Below, piece after piece: positions 9,021-17,619 of a stretch of 54,078 nt of DNA. Made by a program: the position numbers and the translations under genes. The stretch's first letter is position 1. Each line of letters opens with the position of its first letter. The notes beneath the pieces are model-generated. The model searched no databases. It saw nothing but the letters and a program-made list of their open reading frames with translations, and was not told the DNA's origin. Source of the stretch: Opitutia bacterium (GTDB lineage: Bacteria > Verrucomicrobiota > Verrucomicrobiia > Opitutales > Opitutaceae); NCBI GenBank assembly GCA_947467625.1, contig CANIJN010000006.1, forward strand, positions 1 through 54,078, in the 5' to 3' direction.

Positions 9021-9273
9021 GTTTGAGGCCGAAGCCTGGCACGAACGCGAGAGCCTCGACCGCGAGGCGCAACGGCGCATCGTGCGTTTTCTCGATCCGC
9101 ATTTCGCCGGCGACGCCAGTACGCGTCGTTTCGACCAGCCCCGGCCCGCTCCTCTTCATGGCTGCGGGCGCGATCGCATGGGCGACGACCGAGTGCTCGC
9201 ACGCATTCTCGACGAACGCATCTTTGTGCGCATTGTTCGCGTCGACCACCGCACGGACGTTTACGATCTTTAA
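9004..9273 (+). CDS. RelE/ParE-type toxin
   Basis: 89 residues from GTG 9004 (VSWFYKFEAEAWHERESLD), overlapping the antitoxin by 17 bp, the usual arrangement. The fold markers are REAQRRIVRFLDPHF (second helix), DRMGDDRVLARILDERIFV (central strands) and the C-terminal VRVDHRTDVYDL, where R and Y correspond to the functional residues of RelE mRNA interferases. The central motif, usually WRYRVGDYRVL in this family, reads GRDRMGDDRVL: the Trp and both Tyr positions have changed, the Tyr to Asp. Together with the antitoxin start problem this suggests an inactive or decaying pair, but the reading frame is intact. hemL begins 3 bp after the stop. Confidence 0.65.
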   Translation: MSWFYKFEAEAWHERESLDREAQRRIVRFLDPHFAGDASTRRFDQPRPAPLHGCGRDRMGDDRVLARILDERIFVRIVRVDHRTDVYDL

Positions 9274-9276
9274 CCC

Positions 9277-10653
9277 ATGCCCGCTCTCACCTCCGACACC
9301 CTCTTCACCCGCGCCCTCCAGCTCATCCCTGGCGGCGTCAATTCCCCTGTCCGCGCTTTCCGCTCCGTCGGCGGCGCGCCGTTCTTCGTGAAGGCTGCGC
9401 GCGGCGCCACCCTCGTCACCGCCGACGACCGTGAACTCATCGACTTCGTCTGCACCTGGGGCCCAGCCATCCACGGCCACAACCACCCGGTCATCAAAGC
9501 AGCCATCGCCGCCGCCCTCGAAAACGGGACCTCCTTCGGCACACCCAATCCCTACGAGGTCGAGATGGCCGAGCTCATTACACGCTTCGTGCCTTCGATC
9601 CAAAAAGTCCGCATGTGCAACAGCGGCACGGAAGCCACGATGTCGGCCATCCGCCTCGCACGCGGCTTCACCCAGCGCGACAAGATTATTAAATTCGCCG
9701 GCTGTTACCACGGCCATTCCGATTCGCTGCTCATCAAAGCCGGTTCCGGCGCGCTCACTCACGGCCACCCCGACAGCGCCGGCGTCCCCGCCTCCTTCGC
9801 CCGCGAGACCATCGTTCTCCCTTACAACGACACCGCCTCTCTCGACGCCGCGTTCGCCGCCAACCCGGGCCAAATCGCCTGCGTCATTCTCGAGCCCTAC
9901 TGCGGCAACGTCGGCTTTATCATGCCCGACGTCGGCTACCTCGCCGCCGTTCGCGCGATCACCGCACAGCATGGCGCGCTCCTCATCTTCGACGAAGTCA
10001 TGACCGGATTCCGTCTCCACAAGGCCGGCGTACAAGGTCTCCTCAACGAGGAACTCGCCGCCGCCCACCACGCCGCTGCCGCCTCCGCATCCGGCTCTCC
10101 GAGCTCAGCTCTCAACGCCCGACTTCCGTTTGCCCCCGACCTCACCTGCCTCGGAAAAATCATCGGCGGCGGTTTGCCCGTCGGAGCGTTTGGCGGCCGC
10201 TCCGATATCATGGACCACCTCGCTCCCCTCGGACCGGTCTACCAAGCCGGCACGCTCAGCGGCAATCCCCTCGCCATGGCCGCCGGCATCGCCGCCCTCC
10301 GCCTCCTCGAGGATGACGGCTCTGGCACTTCCCCGTACACCCGCCTAGACCGCCTCGGTGGCCAGCTCCGCGATGCCGTCCTCGCTGCCGCGCGCGCCAA
10401 AGGTATCCCGGCCCAAGTCCCCCAGTGCGGCTCCATGTTCAGTATCTTTTTCACGGCAACACCCGTGCGCGACTACGCCACCGCCCTCACCGGCGACGCC
10501 AAACTCTTCGCCCGCTTTTTCCACGCCTGTCTCGCGCGCGGTGTCTACCTCGCGCCGAGCGCCTACGAAGCCGGCTTCATCAGCACCGCCCACGAGGGCT
10601 CAGCCATCGACCGGGCCTGCGAAATCATGGCGCAAGCCATCGCGGAACTTTAA
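9277..10653 (+). CDS. hemL: Glutamate-1-semialdehyde 2,1-aminomutase
   Basis: 458 residues; PLP enzyme making 5-aminolevulinate from glutamate-1-semialdehyde, the C5 route to tetrapyrroles. Family motifs: [13 protein letters not shown] at the N-terminus, [43 protein letters not shown] and the PLP lysine in [16 protein letters not shown], then [13 protein letters not shown]. The usual length is about 430. The excess is an Ala/Ser-rich insertion at about residues 252-283 ([19 protein letters not shown]) just before the PLP-lysine strand, containing a dispersed TCAACGCCC repeat. The start 3 bp after the toxin stop means it is probably co-transcribed with the toxin-antitoxin pair and nadE. Confidence 0.95.
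   Translation: MPALTSDTLFTRALQLIPGGVNSPVRAFRSVGGAPFFVKAARGATLVTADDRELIDFVCTWGPAIHGHNHPVIKAAIAAALENGTSFGTPNPYEVEMAELITRFVPSIQKVRMCNSGTEATMSAIRLARGFTQRDKIIKFAGCYHGHSDSLLIKAGSGALTHGHPDSAGVPASFARETIVLPYNDTASLDAAFAANPGQIACVILEPYCGNVGFIMPDVGYLAAVRAITAQHGALLIFDEVMTGFRLHKAGVQGLLNEELAAAHHAAAASASGSPSSALNARLPFAPDLTCLGKIIGGGLPVGAFGGRSDIMDHLAPLGPVYQAGTLSGNPLAMAAGIAALRLLEDDGSGTSPYTRLDRLGGQLRDAVLAAARAKGIPAQVPQCGSMFSIFFTATPVRDYATALTGDAKLFARFFHACLARGVYLAPSAYEAGFISTAHEGSAIDRACEIMAQAIAEL
10099..10121 (+). repeat. Dispersed TCAACGCCC-type repeat within hemL
   Basis: CCGAGCTCAGCTCTCAACGC CCG inside the low-complexity insertion of hemL, translated as SSALNAR. It shares the CTCAGCTCTCAAC word with the copy at 42063-42085. 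Confidence 0.5.
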
Positions 10654-10692
10654 TTGATTCTTCGGGTACGCACGGCCGTCTCTTTCCACTTC

Positions 10693-12564
10693 ATGCGCCA
10701 TCGTTTCTCTTTCCGTCGGCTGCTACTGCTCTTCGCGCTTTCCGCGTCCTCCGCGTTTCAATTTCTCCTCGCCCAGCCCGCCCCTCGACAACAACCCTCC
10801 GGCACGGCCTCCCTCGCGCTCGACGACGTCACGCCCGGCCAGCGCGGCGAAGTCTGGACCGTCTTCCGCGGCACCGTCCCCGAGCCTTTTAACGTCGAGG
10901 TCACCGGTATCCTCCGCAACGCCCTCGGCCTCGGTAAATCGCTCATCGTCTGCGAACTCACGGATGAGCGTGTCCAGAAAATGGGTGCAGTCGCCGGCAT
11001 GAGCGGGAGCCCGCTCTACATCGACGGCAAACTCGCCGGCGCACTCAGTTATCAAATACAGCGTTTCGAGACGGTCCGCTTCGCCGGCTTCACCCCCGCC
11101 GCCGACCTCGTCGAGGTTCGCGAACGCGTCACCGCGTCCACGCCGCCCACGCCCAAGTCGTCCGGCAACGGCTTGTCGCGTTCGTCAGAATCCCCCCCTC
11201 CGTCGGCGCTCAATCCTCAGCTTGCACCGCTTGCTTCAGCCCACGCTCCAACCCCGCTGGCGCCCGCCTTCACGCTTACCGGCCTGAACCCCGCTGTCGC
11301 CGACCTCTTCGCCCCGCGCTTCACGGCCCTCGGGCTCTCCGCGATCGCGTTCGGTGGGAGCACCCAATCCGCCTCTGCCGTCGCCTCGCTCAACGCCCAA
11401 CCCTCATCCCTCAACTCCGCTGCTTCCTCCGCCTCGCTCTCCCCGGGTTCCGCCGTCGCCGTCGCCCTGGCCACCGGCGATATTACCATCGCCGGCACCG
11501 GTACGGTTTCGCGCATCGATGGCAATCGCGTCACCGCGTTCGGCCACCCCATGTTGTCCCTCGGCGAAGTTTCCCTCGCGATGTGCGCCACCGAGATCGT
11601 CACCATTCTCCCGTCCTCCATGTCGTCGGTGAAACTGGCCAACACCGGCGCCGTCATCGGCACGATTTCGCAAGACCGTCTCTCCGCCATTTCCGGCACG
11701 CTCGGCCCGGGACCCGCCATGACGGACGTCGAGGTGACCGTAAACCCGTTCGGCAGCGCTCCCCGCACGTTGCGTTTCTCTGTCGTCCGCCAGCAGCAAC
11801 TTACCCCCGTCATCGTCGCCGCCGGCCTCACTCAGGCCATTATGGGTTCCAACGACGCGGGCCTCGCCAACGGCTTCCGCCTTCGCGGCAACATCCTGTT
11901 TCCCGCCTCCCAGTCCCTCGCGACCAAGAGTCTCTACGCCGGCCCGCAAGGCTTTGCGCAGGGCCTCAACGAATTCGTGCAAGGCCTCGCCGCGAATCTC
12001 CAAAATCCCTACGAAAAAACTTTTCCCGACCGCGTCGCTTTCAGCGTCGAAGCCCTCGCCGAGAATCCCTCTGTCGTCATCGAACAGTTTCAACTTTCAC
12101 GCTCGACCGCGCGCGCCGGCGAGACCGTGCAGGCGACGCTCGCTTGGCGCGACTTTCAGGGTGCCACGCATCGCGAGATCATCGACCTCATCATTAACCC
12201 CGCTTGGGCCGGCAAGCGCCTCGAAGTCGTCCTCGCCCCCGGCCGTATCCTCGACGAGCTCACCGGCCGTCCCCGGCTCATCTCCGCATCCGAGCTCCGC
12301 AGTTTTCCGGCCTACTTGTCCGCCCTTCGCGACGGACGCCCGACCGACGGCCTCAGTCTCGCGATTGTCGAAACCACGGAGATTTTTAGCGACCAAACCG
12401 TCGCGACTCCCGAGACCCCGGGCTCGATTGAACGCATCGCCCGCGCCTCCGACGAAGCGCGTTTTCGCAAGCGCGACGCCTTCCTCCCGCTCTGGGAGCG
12501 CCACGTCCTCCCCGGCAAACTGACCGCCACCGGAGTCCGCCGCCCGCTCCGGATCGTGGAGTGA
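10693..12564 (+). CDS. Secreted SpoIVB-like peptidase S55 domain protein
   Basis: 623 residues from ATG 10693 (MRHRFSFRRLLLLFALSAS, signal peptide ending near LLAQP); an in-frame TTG at 10654 would add 13 residues before the signal. The N-terminal part has VTPGQRGEVWTVFRGTVPEPFNVEVTG and then GMSGSPLYIDGKLAGALSY, with the candidate nucleophile Ser106. A second conserved block follows at about 270-330: ITIAGTGTVSRIDGNRVTAFGHPMLSLGE, with the candidate His285. Both blocks belong to the S55 (SpoIVB) family. In SpoIVB of sporulating Firmicutes the His block precedes the Ser block, so the order is reversed here, as in other non-sporulating relatives. The substrate is unknown. A Pro/Ala-rich segment (about 155-245) holds two dispersed repeats. 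A secreted beta-propeller gene follows at 94 bp. Confidence 0.75.
   Translation: MRHRFSFRRLLLLFALSASSAFQFLLAQPAPRQQPSGTASLALDDVTPGQRGEVWTVFRGTVPEPFNVEVTGILRNALGLGKSLIVCELTDERVQKMGAVAGMSGSPLYIDGKLAGALSYQIQRFETVRFAGFTPAADLVEVRERVTASTPPTPKSSGNGLSRSSESPPPSALNPQLAPLASAHAPTPLAPAFTLTGLNPAVADLFAPRFTALGLSAIAFGGSTQSASAVASLNAQPSSLNSAASSASLSPGSAVAVALATGDITIAGTGTVSRIDGNRVTAFGHPMLSLGEVSLAMCATEIVTILPSSMSSVKLANTGAVIGTISQDRLSAISGTLGPGPAMTDVEVTVNPFGSAPRTLRFSVVRQQQLTPVIVAAGLTQAIMGSNDAGLANGFRLRGNILFPASQSLATKSLYAGPQGFAQGLNEFVQGLAANLQNPYEKTFPDRVAFSVEALAENPSVVIEQFQLSRSTARAGETVQATLAWRDFQGATHREIIDLIINPAWAGKRLEVVLAPGRILDELTGRPRLISASELRSFPAYLSALRDGRPTDGLSLAIVETTEIFSDQTVATPETPGSIERIARASDEARFRKRDAFLPLWERHVLPGKLTATGVRRPLRIVE
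11207..11226 (+). repeat. Dispersed CTCAAY-type repeat, first copy in S55 gene
   Basis: GCGCTCAATCCTCAGCTTGC, translated ALNPQLA within the Pro/Ala-rich linker. It resembles the TCAACGCCC family but is diverged. Confidence 0.35.
11389..11418 (+). repeat. Dispersed TCAACGCCC-type repeat, second copy in S55 gene
   Basis: CTCAACGCCCAACCCTCA followed by TCCCTCAACTCC, translated LNAQPSSLNS. This is the cleanest copy in the window and shows the internal CTCAAC period. Confidence 0.6.
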
Positions 12565-12658
12565 CCCGCCCCGCGCCGCCTCCGTACCGATTATTTCTGT
12601 CTCCATTTTTCTGACACCGACTCCGCCCCAACACATTCGCTGCGACGTCTTCTTCTTC

Positions 12659-15025
12659 ATGCCCACTCTTTTTGGCTCTCGAACCCTCCGTGTAGTCCGC
12701 GGGCTCTTTCCGATCTCTACTCTCCGCTCAGTGTTCGTCGGCCTGACGTGTTGCGTGGCCGCCTCCGGACTTCACGCGGATCCACTGTCGAAGAAAACCG
12801 ACATCGATTTCTTCCGCGATGTCCCGAGCCGCAGTCTCAAGCGCCTCGCCGCCCGTTCCGATGGCCGGCTCGTCGCGGGCCCCATTCTCGCCGAACTCGT
12901 CGTGCCCGCTCCCGCTGATCTCCTCTGGTGCATCGAGGCCACCGATGACCCCACAAAGTTCCTCGTGGGCACTGGGCCGGACGGAAAAATCCTCGAGATC
13001 AGCTACAACCCATCGCTCTCCACCTACGCCTCCCGAGAACTCGTCACACTCGACGATCCGCAGGTCTACGCCGTTAAGCCTCTCGCCGACGGTGCCCTCC
13101 TTGCCGGCACGTCCCCGAAGGGCTCGCTCTACGTCGTCCGCGATGGCCAACCCCTCGCCCGCGTCGCGCTCCCCGTCGATTCCATATTCGACCTCCTCCT
13201 CCTCGATGCCGACACCGCACTCGTCGCAACCGGAAATCCCGGCCGCATCTACCGCGTCGATTTAAAAAAGTTTTCCGCCTCCGGCCTTGCTCCGGAAAAG
13301 ATCACCGATCCCGCTCTGCTCGCCGAACGCGGCATCACGCTGTTCGGCGAAATCCGTGACCGCAACGTCCGCCGCCTCGCGTTGCTAGCCGATGGCCGCA
13401 TCGCCGCCGGTTCCTCCCCGAAGGGAAACATCTACACCTTCACCCCCGTCTCCGCGCCGGCGCCTGCCTCCGCTTCTCCGGCTCTCAGTCCCACCGCACT
13501 TCCGGCCCCGGTCCCCGCCATTATTCTTCAAGAAAATCGCGACGCCGAAATCACCGATCTCCTGCCCCAACCGAATGGCGATCTCTATGCGAGCATCGTG
13601 TTCACCGGCACCAGTGGCGAATCCCGTATCACCCCGGCCGACGGCAAGAAACCCGCCGCCGACGCCAAACCCGCCGACCCGGTCCTCGTCGCCCCGGCCG
13701 AGAAATTCGCCGGTCGCAGCACCCTCGTGCTGTTTACGCCAAACGGCTTCCCGGAGATCCTCGCCGCCCGTGCCAATGCCGCTTTCTACCGTCTCGCCCG
13801 CCACGGCGACGTCATTGTCATAACAGGCGGTGAACTCGGTGAACTCTACGGCTACGACCTCAAATCCCGCCTCGGCCTCACCTTCGCGGGGAGCATTTCT
13901 TCCCAGCTCAACGGCGTGACGCCCATCCCGGGTGCGCCGGGAAAATTCTTGATCATCCGCAACAACGCCCCCGGCTTTGCGCTCCTCGATTTTTCCGCCT
14001 CCGGCCCGCGTGAAGCCGAAACGCGCCGCCTCGACCTCGGCCTCCTCGCGCAACTCGGCGCGCTGCGTTTCAACCGTATCCGAAATATCCAGGACACCCA
14101 ACTCTCCGTCGAAATCCGCACCAGCCATGGCAGCGACGAACTCGAGGGCTGGGGGCCTTGGAGCGCCCTCCAACCTTCCGACGGCGGCTGGCGCGGGGTA
14201 CCCCAGCTTGGTCGCCACTTCAAACTCCGCATCCGTGTGCTTGATACCACGCCCGGTGCGCCCGCCGCCGAGATCGACAAGGCGACGCTTTATGTACTGC
14301 CGCAGAATCGTCGCCCCACCCTCCAAGATTTCCGTCTCATTACACCCAACTTCGGGCTCATCCCTGCCGTCGACCAGCCACCTGCGCCCAACGCCTCACT
14401 GAGCCAGCTCGTCGCAGCCAGCCCGAAAGACGAGGACGCCAAACGCAAAGCCACGTTACTGAATAGCCAGATCGTCCCGTCGCCCGGCACGCAAGTCGTC
14501 TTCTGGACCGTCACCGATCCCGATCAAGACAACGTCCTCAGCACCTTTTCCATCCGGCGCGACGGCGACACCGCGTGGACCGAGATTGCGGCCAACACCC
14601 GCGATAGCTTCGCCCAGTTCGACGGCTCTCATCTGCCTGACGGCGTCTACTTCACCCGTCTAGTCTCCACCGAAACCGCGCCCCGTCCCGTCGGCGACCG
14701 CCTCACAGCGACCTTTGAAACCGACGATCTCCTGATCGACCACACGAAGCCGGAGATCCTCGAGGCCACCGCCCGCCGCGATGGTGACCGCGTCATCATT
14801 TCCGTCGGCGGCCGCGACGCGCTTTCGCTGCTCGATGGCATTGAAGTCATCTTCAACAACGGCGTCCGCGAAGTCGTCGAGCAACCCGACGACGGCGTGC
14901 GCGACGGTCGCCAAGAACGATTCACGCTCGACGTCCCGTGGGCCAAAGTCAGCAACGCCACCTCCGCCGAAGTAACCCTCTACGACGCCGCCGGCAACGG
15001 CACCCCCCGGCGCGTGAGCTGGTAA
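12659..15025 (+). CDS. Secreted beta-propeller protein of unknown function
   Basis: 788 residues. The N-terminus has a basic stretch and a hydrophobic segment (VFVGLTCCVAASGLHA) that looks like a signal peptide. From about 50 to 440 there are irregular propeller-type blades with recurring G-T/S-x-P-x-G-x-I/L-Y motifs (FLVGTGPDGKILEI, LLAGTSPKGSLYVV, LVATGNPGRIYRV, IAAGSSPKGNIYTF, VITGGELGELYGYD). From about 450 the protein becomes FN3/Ig-like (LDTTPGAPAAEIDKATLYVLP, VVFWTVTDPDQDNVLSTFSIR). No catalytic residues are recognisable. Position after the S55 peptidase suggests an envelope complex or substrate relationship, but spacing of 94 bp leaves this open. Related proteins in the phylum are, as far as I know, unnamed. 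Confidence 0.6.
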   Translation: MPTLFGSRTLRVVRGLFPISTLRSVFVGLTCCVAASGLHADPLSKKTDIDFFRDVPSRSLKRLAARSDGRLVAGPILAELVVPAPADLLWCIEATDDPTKFLVGTGPDGKILEISYNPSLSTYASRELVTLDDPQVYAVKPLADGALLAGTSPKGSLYVVRDGQPLARVALPVDSIFDLLLLDADTALVATGNPGRIYRVDLKKFSASGLAPEKITDPALLAERGITLFGEIRDRNVRRLALLADGRIAAGSSPKGNIYTFTPVSAPAPASASPALSPTALPAPVPAIILQENRDAEITDLLPQPNGDLYASIVFTGTSGESRITPADGKKPAADAKPADPVLVAPAEKFAGRSTLVLFTPNGFPEILAARANAAFYRLARHGDVIVITGGELGELYGYDLKSRLGLTFAGSISSQLNGVTPIPGAPGKFLIIRNNAPGFALLDFSASGPREAETRRLDLGLLAQLGALRFNRIRNIQDTQLSVEIRTSHGSDELEGWGPWSALQPSDGGWRGVPQLGRHFKLRIRVLDTTPGAPAAEIDKATLYVLPQNRRPTLQDFRLITPNFGLIPAVDQPPAPNASLSQLVAASPKDEDAKRKATLLNSQIVPSPGTQVVFWTVTDPDQDNVLSTFSIRRDGDTAWTEIAANTRDSFAQFDGSHLPDGVYFTRLVSTETAPRPVGDRLTATFETDDLLIDHTKPEILEATARRDGDRVIISVGGRDALSLLDGIEVIFNNGVREVVEQPDDGVRDGRQERFTLDVPWAKVSNATSAEVTLYDAAGNGTPRRVSW

Positions 15026-15073
15026 ACTCTCGGTGAAAATGCCCGGCGTCCTGCCGATCATAAAGCTTACCCA

Positions 15074-15727
15074 ATGAGCGAAGAGGTGATGATCGGGATC
15101 GACGTCGGTGGTCCCGCCAAAGGATTTCATGCCGTGGCCATTTGCCACGCCGAGATCATCGGCACATTCAAGAGCCCCAGTGCCGTCGAAGTCGCCGCAT
15201 GGTGCCTAGCGCGTGGCTCCGCCGTCGTCGCCGTCGATGCGCCTTGTTTGTGGCGTGGAGTGGGTCGACCGGCCCGCGCAGCCGAACGCCAACTCGCGCA
15301 GGATGGGATTTCGAGTTTCTCCACACCCACCGAAGCAGCCGCGCGGGGACATCCGTTTTACACGTGGATGTTTGCCGGGATGGAAATCTTTCGTGCGCTC
15401 GCGACATCACACCCGCTTTACCTCGGCCGAGCCGATCCGACGAACGTAACCCTCGAGACGTTTCCGCAGGCCGTTGCCTGTGCGCTCGCCGGTCAAATTG
15501 TCTCCGCGAAGGAAAAGAACCGCGGGCGTCGTGGACTCCTCACGCGGGCCGGCATCGATGAATCCAAGTTGGGAAATATTGACGAGGTCGACGCTGCCCT
15601 GTGTGCGCTTGCGGCACAGTCCTTTTCGCTACGTTCGTTTCATGCCTATGGCGACCGCGAGGGCGGCTATATCGTCGTGCCAGCTTGGTCCGGCCGCTCT
15701 CGCACTCGGTCATCAACCGCGCAGTGA
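15074..15727 (+). CDS. DUF429 domain protein
   Basis: 217 residues. The N-terminus MIGIDVGGPAKGFHAVAI and VVAVDAPC(L) are hallmarks of DUF429, an RNase H-like fold with acidic residues on strand 1 and strand 4 (D-x-G at about 10-12 and D-A-P at about 56-58). Later parts fit as well: ETFPQAVACALAG, the NRGRRGLLTRAGID block and the DEVDAALCALAA helix. Function is unknown; the fold suggests a nuclease or hydrolase. It follows the propeller gene by 48 bp and converges with xerC. Confidence 0.75.
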   Translation: MSEEVMIGIDVGGPAKGFHAVAICHAEIIGTFKSPSAVEVAAWCLARGSAVVAVDAPCLWRGVGRPARAAERQLAQDGISSFSTPTEAAARGHPFYTWMFAGMEIFRALATSHPLYLGRADPTNVTLETFPQAVACALAGQIVSAKEKNRGRRGLLTRAGIDESKLGNIDEVDAALCALAAQSFSLRSFHAYGDREGGYIVVPAWSGRSRTRSSTAQ

Positions 15728-15740
15728 CCGAACGAGACTC

Positions 15741-15760
15741 TCGCGACGCCGTCCCACGCG
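15741..15760 (-). repeat. Degenerate REP-like element
   Basis: Minus strand CGCGTGGGACGGCGTCGCGA. It shares GCGTGGGA, CGG and TCGCGA with the element at 1722-1752 but lacks a good stem. It lies between the convergent DUF429 and xerC genes, where a shared terminator would be expected; no clear terminator is visible in 15728-15893. Confidence 0.25.
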
Positions 15761-15893
15761 TTGGAAGACATTATCGCCGCCCCTCCCGACGCTTGCTCCC
15801 CTCGGCGCATGGCCCTTATTGCCGATCGCCGGTCAGCGCCTCGGAATTCAGGGTAGTTTGGGTGTTGCGTGAGCCACCTCCGCGCACTCCCGA

Positions 15894-16883
15894 CTACGCC
15901 CGCGGATGCGCCTTCGCGTAAACTTCCTTGAGCCGGGCCACGCTCACGTGGGTGTAAATCTGCGTCGTCGCGAGTTGCGCGTGCCCGAGCAGTTCCTGCA
16001 CGAGGCGGAGATCCGCCCCAGCGTTGAGCAGATGCGTCGCATACGAATGCCGGAGCTTGTGCGGCGTCAGATCCAGCGGCAGCCCCGCGAGGGTGAGGTA
16101 GCGCTTGAGCATCAGTTGCACCTCCCGCACGCCCATCCGCATTCCCGTCGTATTCACTAATACTGGACTTGTCGGCGCTTTGTCCCGGGCAAAGTCGTCA
16201 CGCACTTTCACGAGCACCGCCAGCGCCACTCGCCCCAGCGGACATAAGCGTTCCTTTTGCCCTTTGCCCAGCACGCGGGCCACCCCCGCCTCAAAATCGA
16301 CGGCCCCATAGGTCATGCCCACGGCTTCGCTCACCCGCAGCCCACCGCCATACAGCAGCTCCATCGCCAGTCGGTCCCGCCACGCCGTGTGGGCATCGAT
16401 GCCCGCATTTTCCAGCAACCGCTGCGGTCCCGTGAGCAACAGCTTCATTTGCTCTTCAGTCAAAAATTTCGGTAGCCGTTTCTCCAGCTTCGGCAGCGGC
16501 ACTCCGAGCAACGGATTGTTTCTCAATTTATCCCGCCGCATCCAGTATTTGAAAAACGTTCGCAACCCCGACGCATGGTTGTGCAGCGTCCGTCGGTCAA
16601 AACGCCGCTGCCCTTCGATCACAAAATCTCTCATCTCGCGCGAACCAAGCGCACTCAAACCGCGTTCCCAGAGGCCGGCGCCCACGAGCCACCAGTAGAA
16701 ATCCTCGAACGCCTGCCAGTAGTTGCGCACCGTATACGCTGAATAGCGCCGCTCTTTCGCTAGAAAATCTTCGAACGGCGTCCACCACTCCGCCACCACC
16801 TCCGGCGGCACATCGTCGCGTCGCCGCTCGTCGCCGAGGCACTCCGCCTTAGGCCCCACGCGCTGCGAGGTTTCCTTCGACAT
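15894..16883 (-). CDS. xerC: Tyrosine recombinase XerC/XerD family
   Basis: 329 residues. The N-terminal SAM-like core-binding domain covers about 30-115 (WWTPFEDFLAKERRYSAYTVRNYWQAFEDF). The catalytic domain carries the full set: R183 (GGLRVSEAVG), K207 (GKGQKER), H275 and R278 (HKLRHSYATH), H301 (LLGHAQLATTQIY) and nucleophile Y310. This is the chromosome-dimer resolvase type acting at dif, in cytoplasm with a partner such as XerD and FtsK. No integrase-specific extensions, attachment repeats or phage genes are nearby, so a housekeeping role is likelier than a mobile element. The chosen start overlaps mazG by 35 bp; a later start is possible because the first 25 residues are not conserved. 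Confidence 0.9.
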   Translation of the reverse strand: MSKETSQRVGPKAECLGDERRRDDVPPEVVAEWWTPFEDFLAKERRYSAYTVRNYWQAFEDFYWWLVGAGLWERGLSALGSREMRDFVIEGQRRFDRRTLHNHASGLRTFFKYWMRRDKLRNNPLLGVPLPKLEKRLPKFLTEEQMKLLLTGPQRLLENAGIDAHTAWRDRLAMELLYGGGLRVSEAVGMTYGAVDFEAGVARVLGKGQKERLCPLGRVALAVLVKVRDDFARDKAPTSPVLVNTTGMRMGVREVQLMLKRYLTLAGLPLDLTPHKLRHSYATHLLNAGADLRLVQELLGHAQLATTQIYTHVSVARLKEVYAKAHPRA

Positions 16884-17520
16884 CGCGCATCACCTGCGTC
16901 GCATGCAGCCGCAGCGCCGCTTCGGGATCGAGGCCTTTGGCCCGCGCCGCCGCCGTCAGCTCAAACAACAGTTTCCCCAGCATCGTCGCATCCAACTGCT
17001 CGCCCAACGCGCGCACCTGCGCTGTGTCCACCACGCCTTCGGCCGGCAGTTGCTTCTTCTCAATCTGCTTCCACACCGCCTCAGCAAACATCAGCGCCGG
17101 CAATCGCGGCGGCAGGTCTTTGAAGATCCCCGTCGACACCGGTCCGTGCTTCTTCTCGGTGGCCTTGATCTCCTCCCATTTCACAATGACTTCCGCCGCC
17201 GTCTTCAGTTTACCGTCGCCAAACACGTGCGGATGCCGCCGCACCAGTTTCTCGTTGATGTCCCGCGCGACGTCCTCAAACGAAAAATTTCCCGCCTCTT
17301 CCTCGATGCGCGCGTGAAACACGATTTGGATTAACACGTCGCCCAATTCCTCCCGCATGTGCGCGAGGTCCCCGCGATCAATCGTCTCGATCAGCTCGCT
17401 CACCTCGTCGATGAGGCAGCGCACGAGCGTCGCATGGGTCTGCTCCTGATCCCACGGACATCCGCCGGGCTTCGCCCGCAATCGCACCATCGTCTGTTTC
17501 AGATCTTCAATCGCGCTCAT
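16849..17520 (-). CDS. mazG: Nucleoside triphosphate pyrophosphohydrolase MazG
   Basis: 223 residues. The N-terminal motif GGCPWDQEQTHATL and the metal-binding series LIDEVSELIETIDRGD and MREELGDVLIQIVFHARI define MazG. The downstream FEDVARDINEKLVRRHPHVFGD and the second half with VKWEEIKATEKK complete the two-domain form, a little shorter than E. coli MazG (263). It hydrolyses NTPs and aberrant dNTPs to monophosphates, acting as house-cleaning enzyme and in stress responses. It overlaps xerC by 35 bp and so is probably co-transcribed. It is divergent from trpC across 99 bp holding an inverted repeat. Confidence 0.93.
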   Translation of the reverse strand: MSAIEDLKQTMVRLRAKPGGCPWDQEQTHATLVRCLIDEVSELIETIDRGDLAHMREELGDVLIQIVFHARIEEEAGNFSFEDVARDINEKLVRRHPHVFGDGKLKTAAEVIVKWEEIKATEKKHGPVSTGIFKDLPPRLPALMFAEAVWKQIEKKQLPAEGVVDTAQVRALGEQLDATMLGKLLFELTAAARAKGLDPEAALRLHATQVMRDVEGNLAARGA

Positions 17521-17536
17521 GGAACGACGGTGCCTG

Positions 17537-17616
17537 CGGAAATCACGGAATACACGGAAAATTTCGCAGAAAAATTCGGCTTTGAGTTCCGCGGGTTCCG
17601 TGTGTTCCGTGGTACC
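17537..17616. repeat. Imperfect inverted repeat (ACACGGAA type) between mazG and trpC
   Basis: The left arm ATCACGGAATACACGGAA (17542-17559) and the complement of the right arm, ACCACGGAACACACGGAA (from 17613-17596), match at 16 of 18 bases. The arms flank about 36 nt. Each arm itself contains a repeated CACGGAA word. The element fills most of the 99-bp divergent promoter region. Confidence 0.65.
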
Positions 17617-17619
17617 TGA

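Noticed and set aside
15894-16883. Tyrosine recombinase as integrase of a mobile element
   Set aside because: Housekeeping XerC-like length, overlap with mazG and no phage, tRNA or att repeat nearby.
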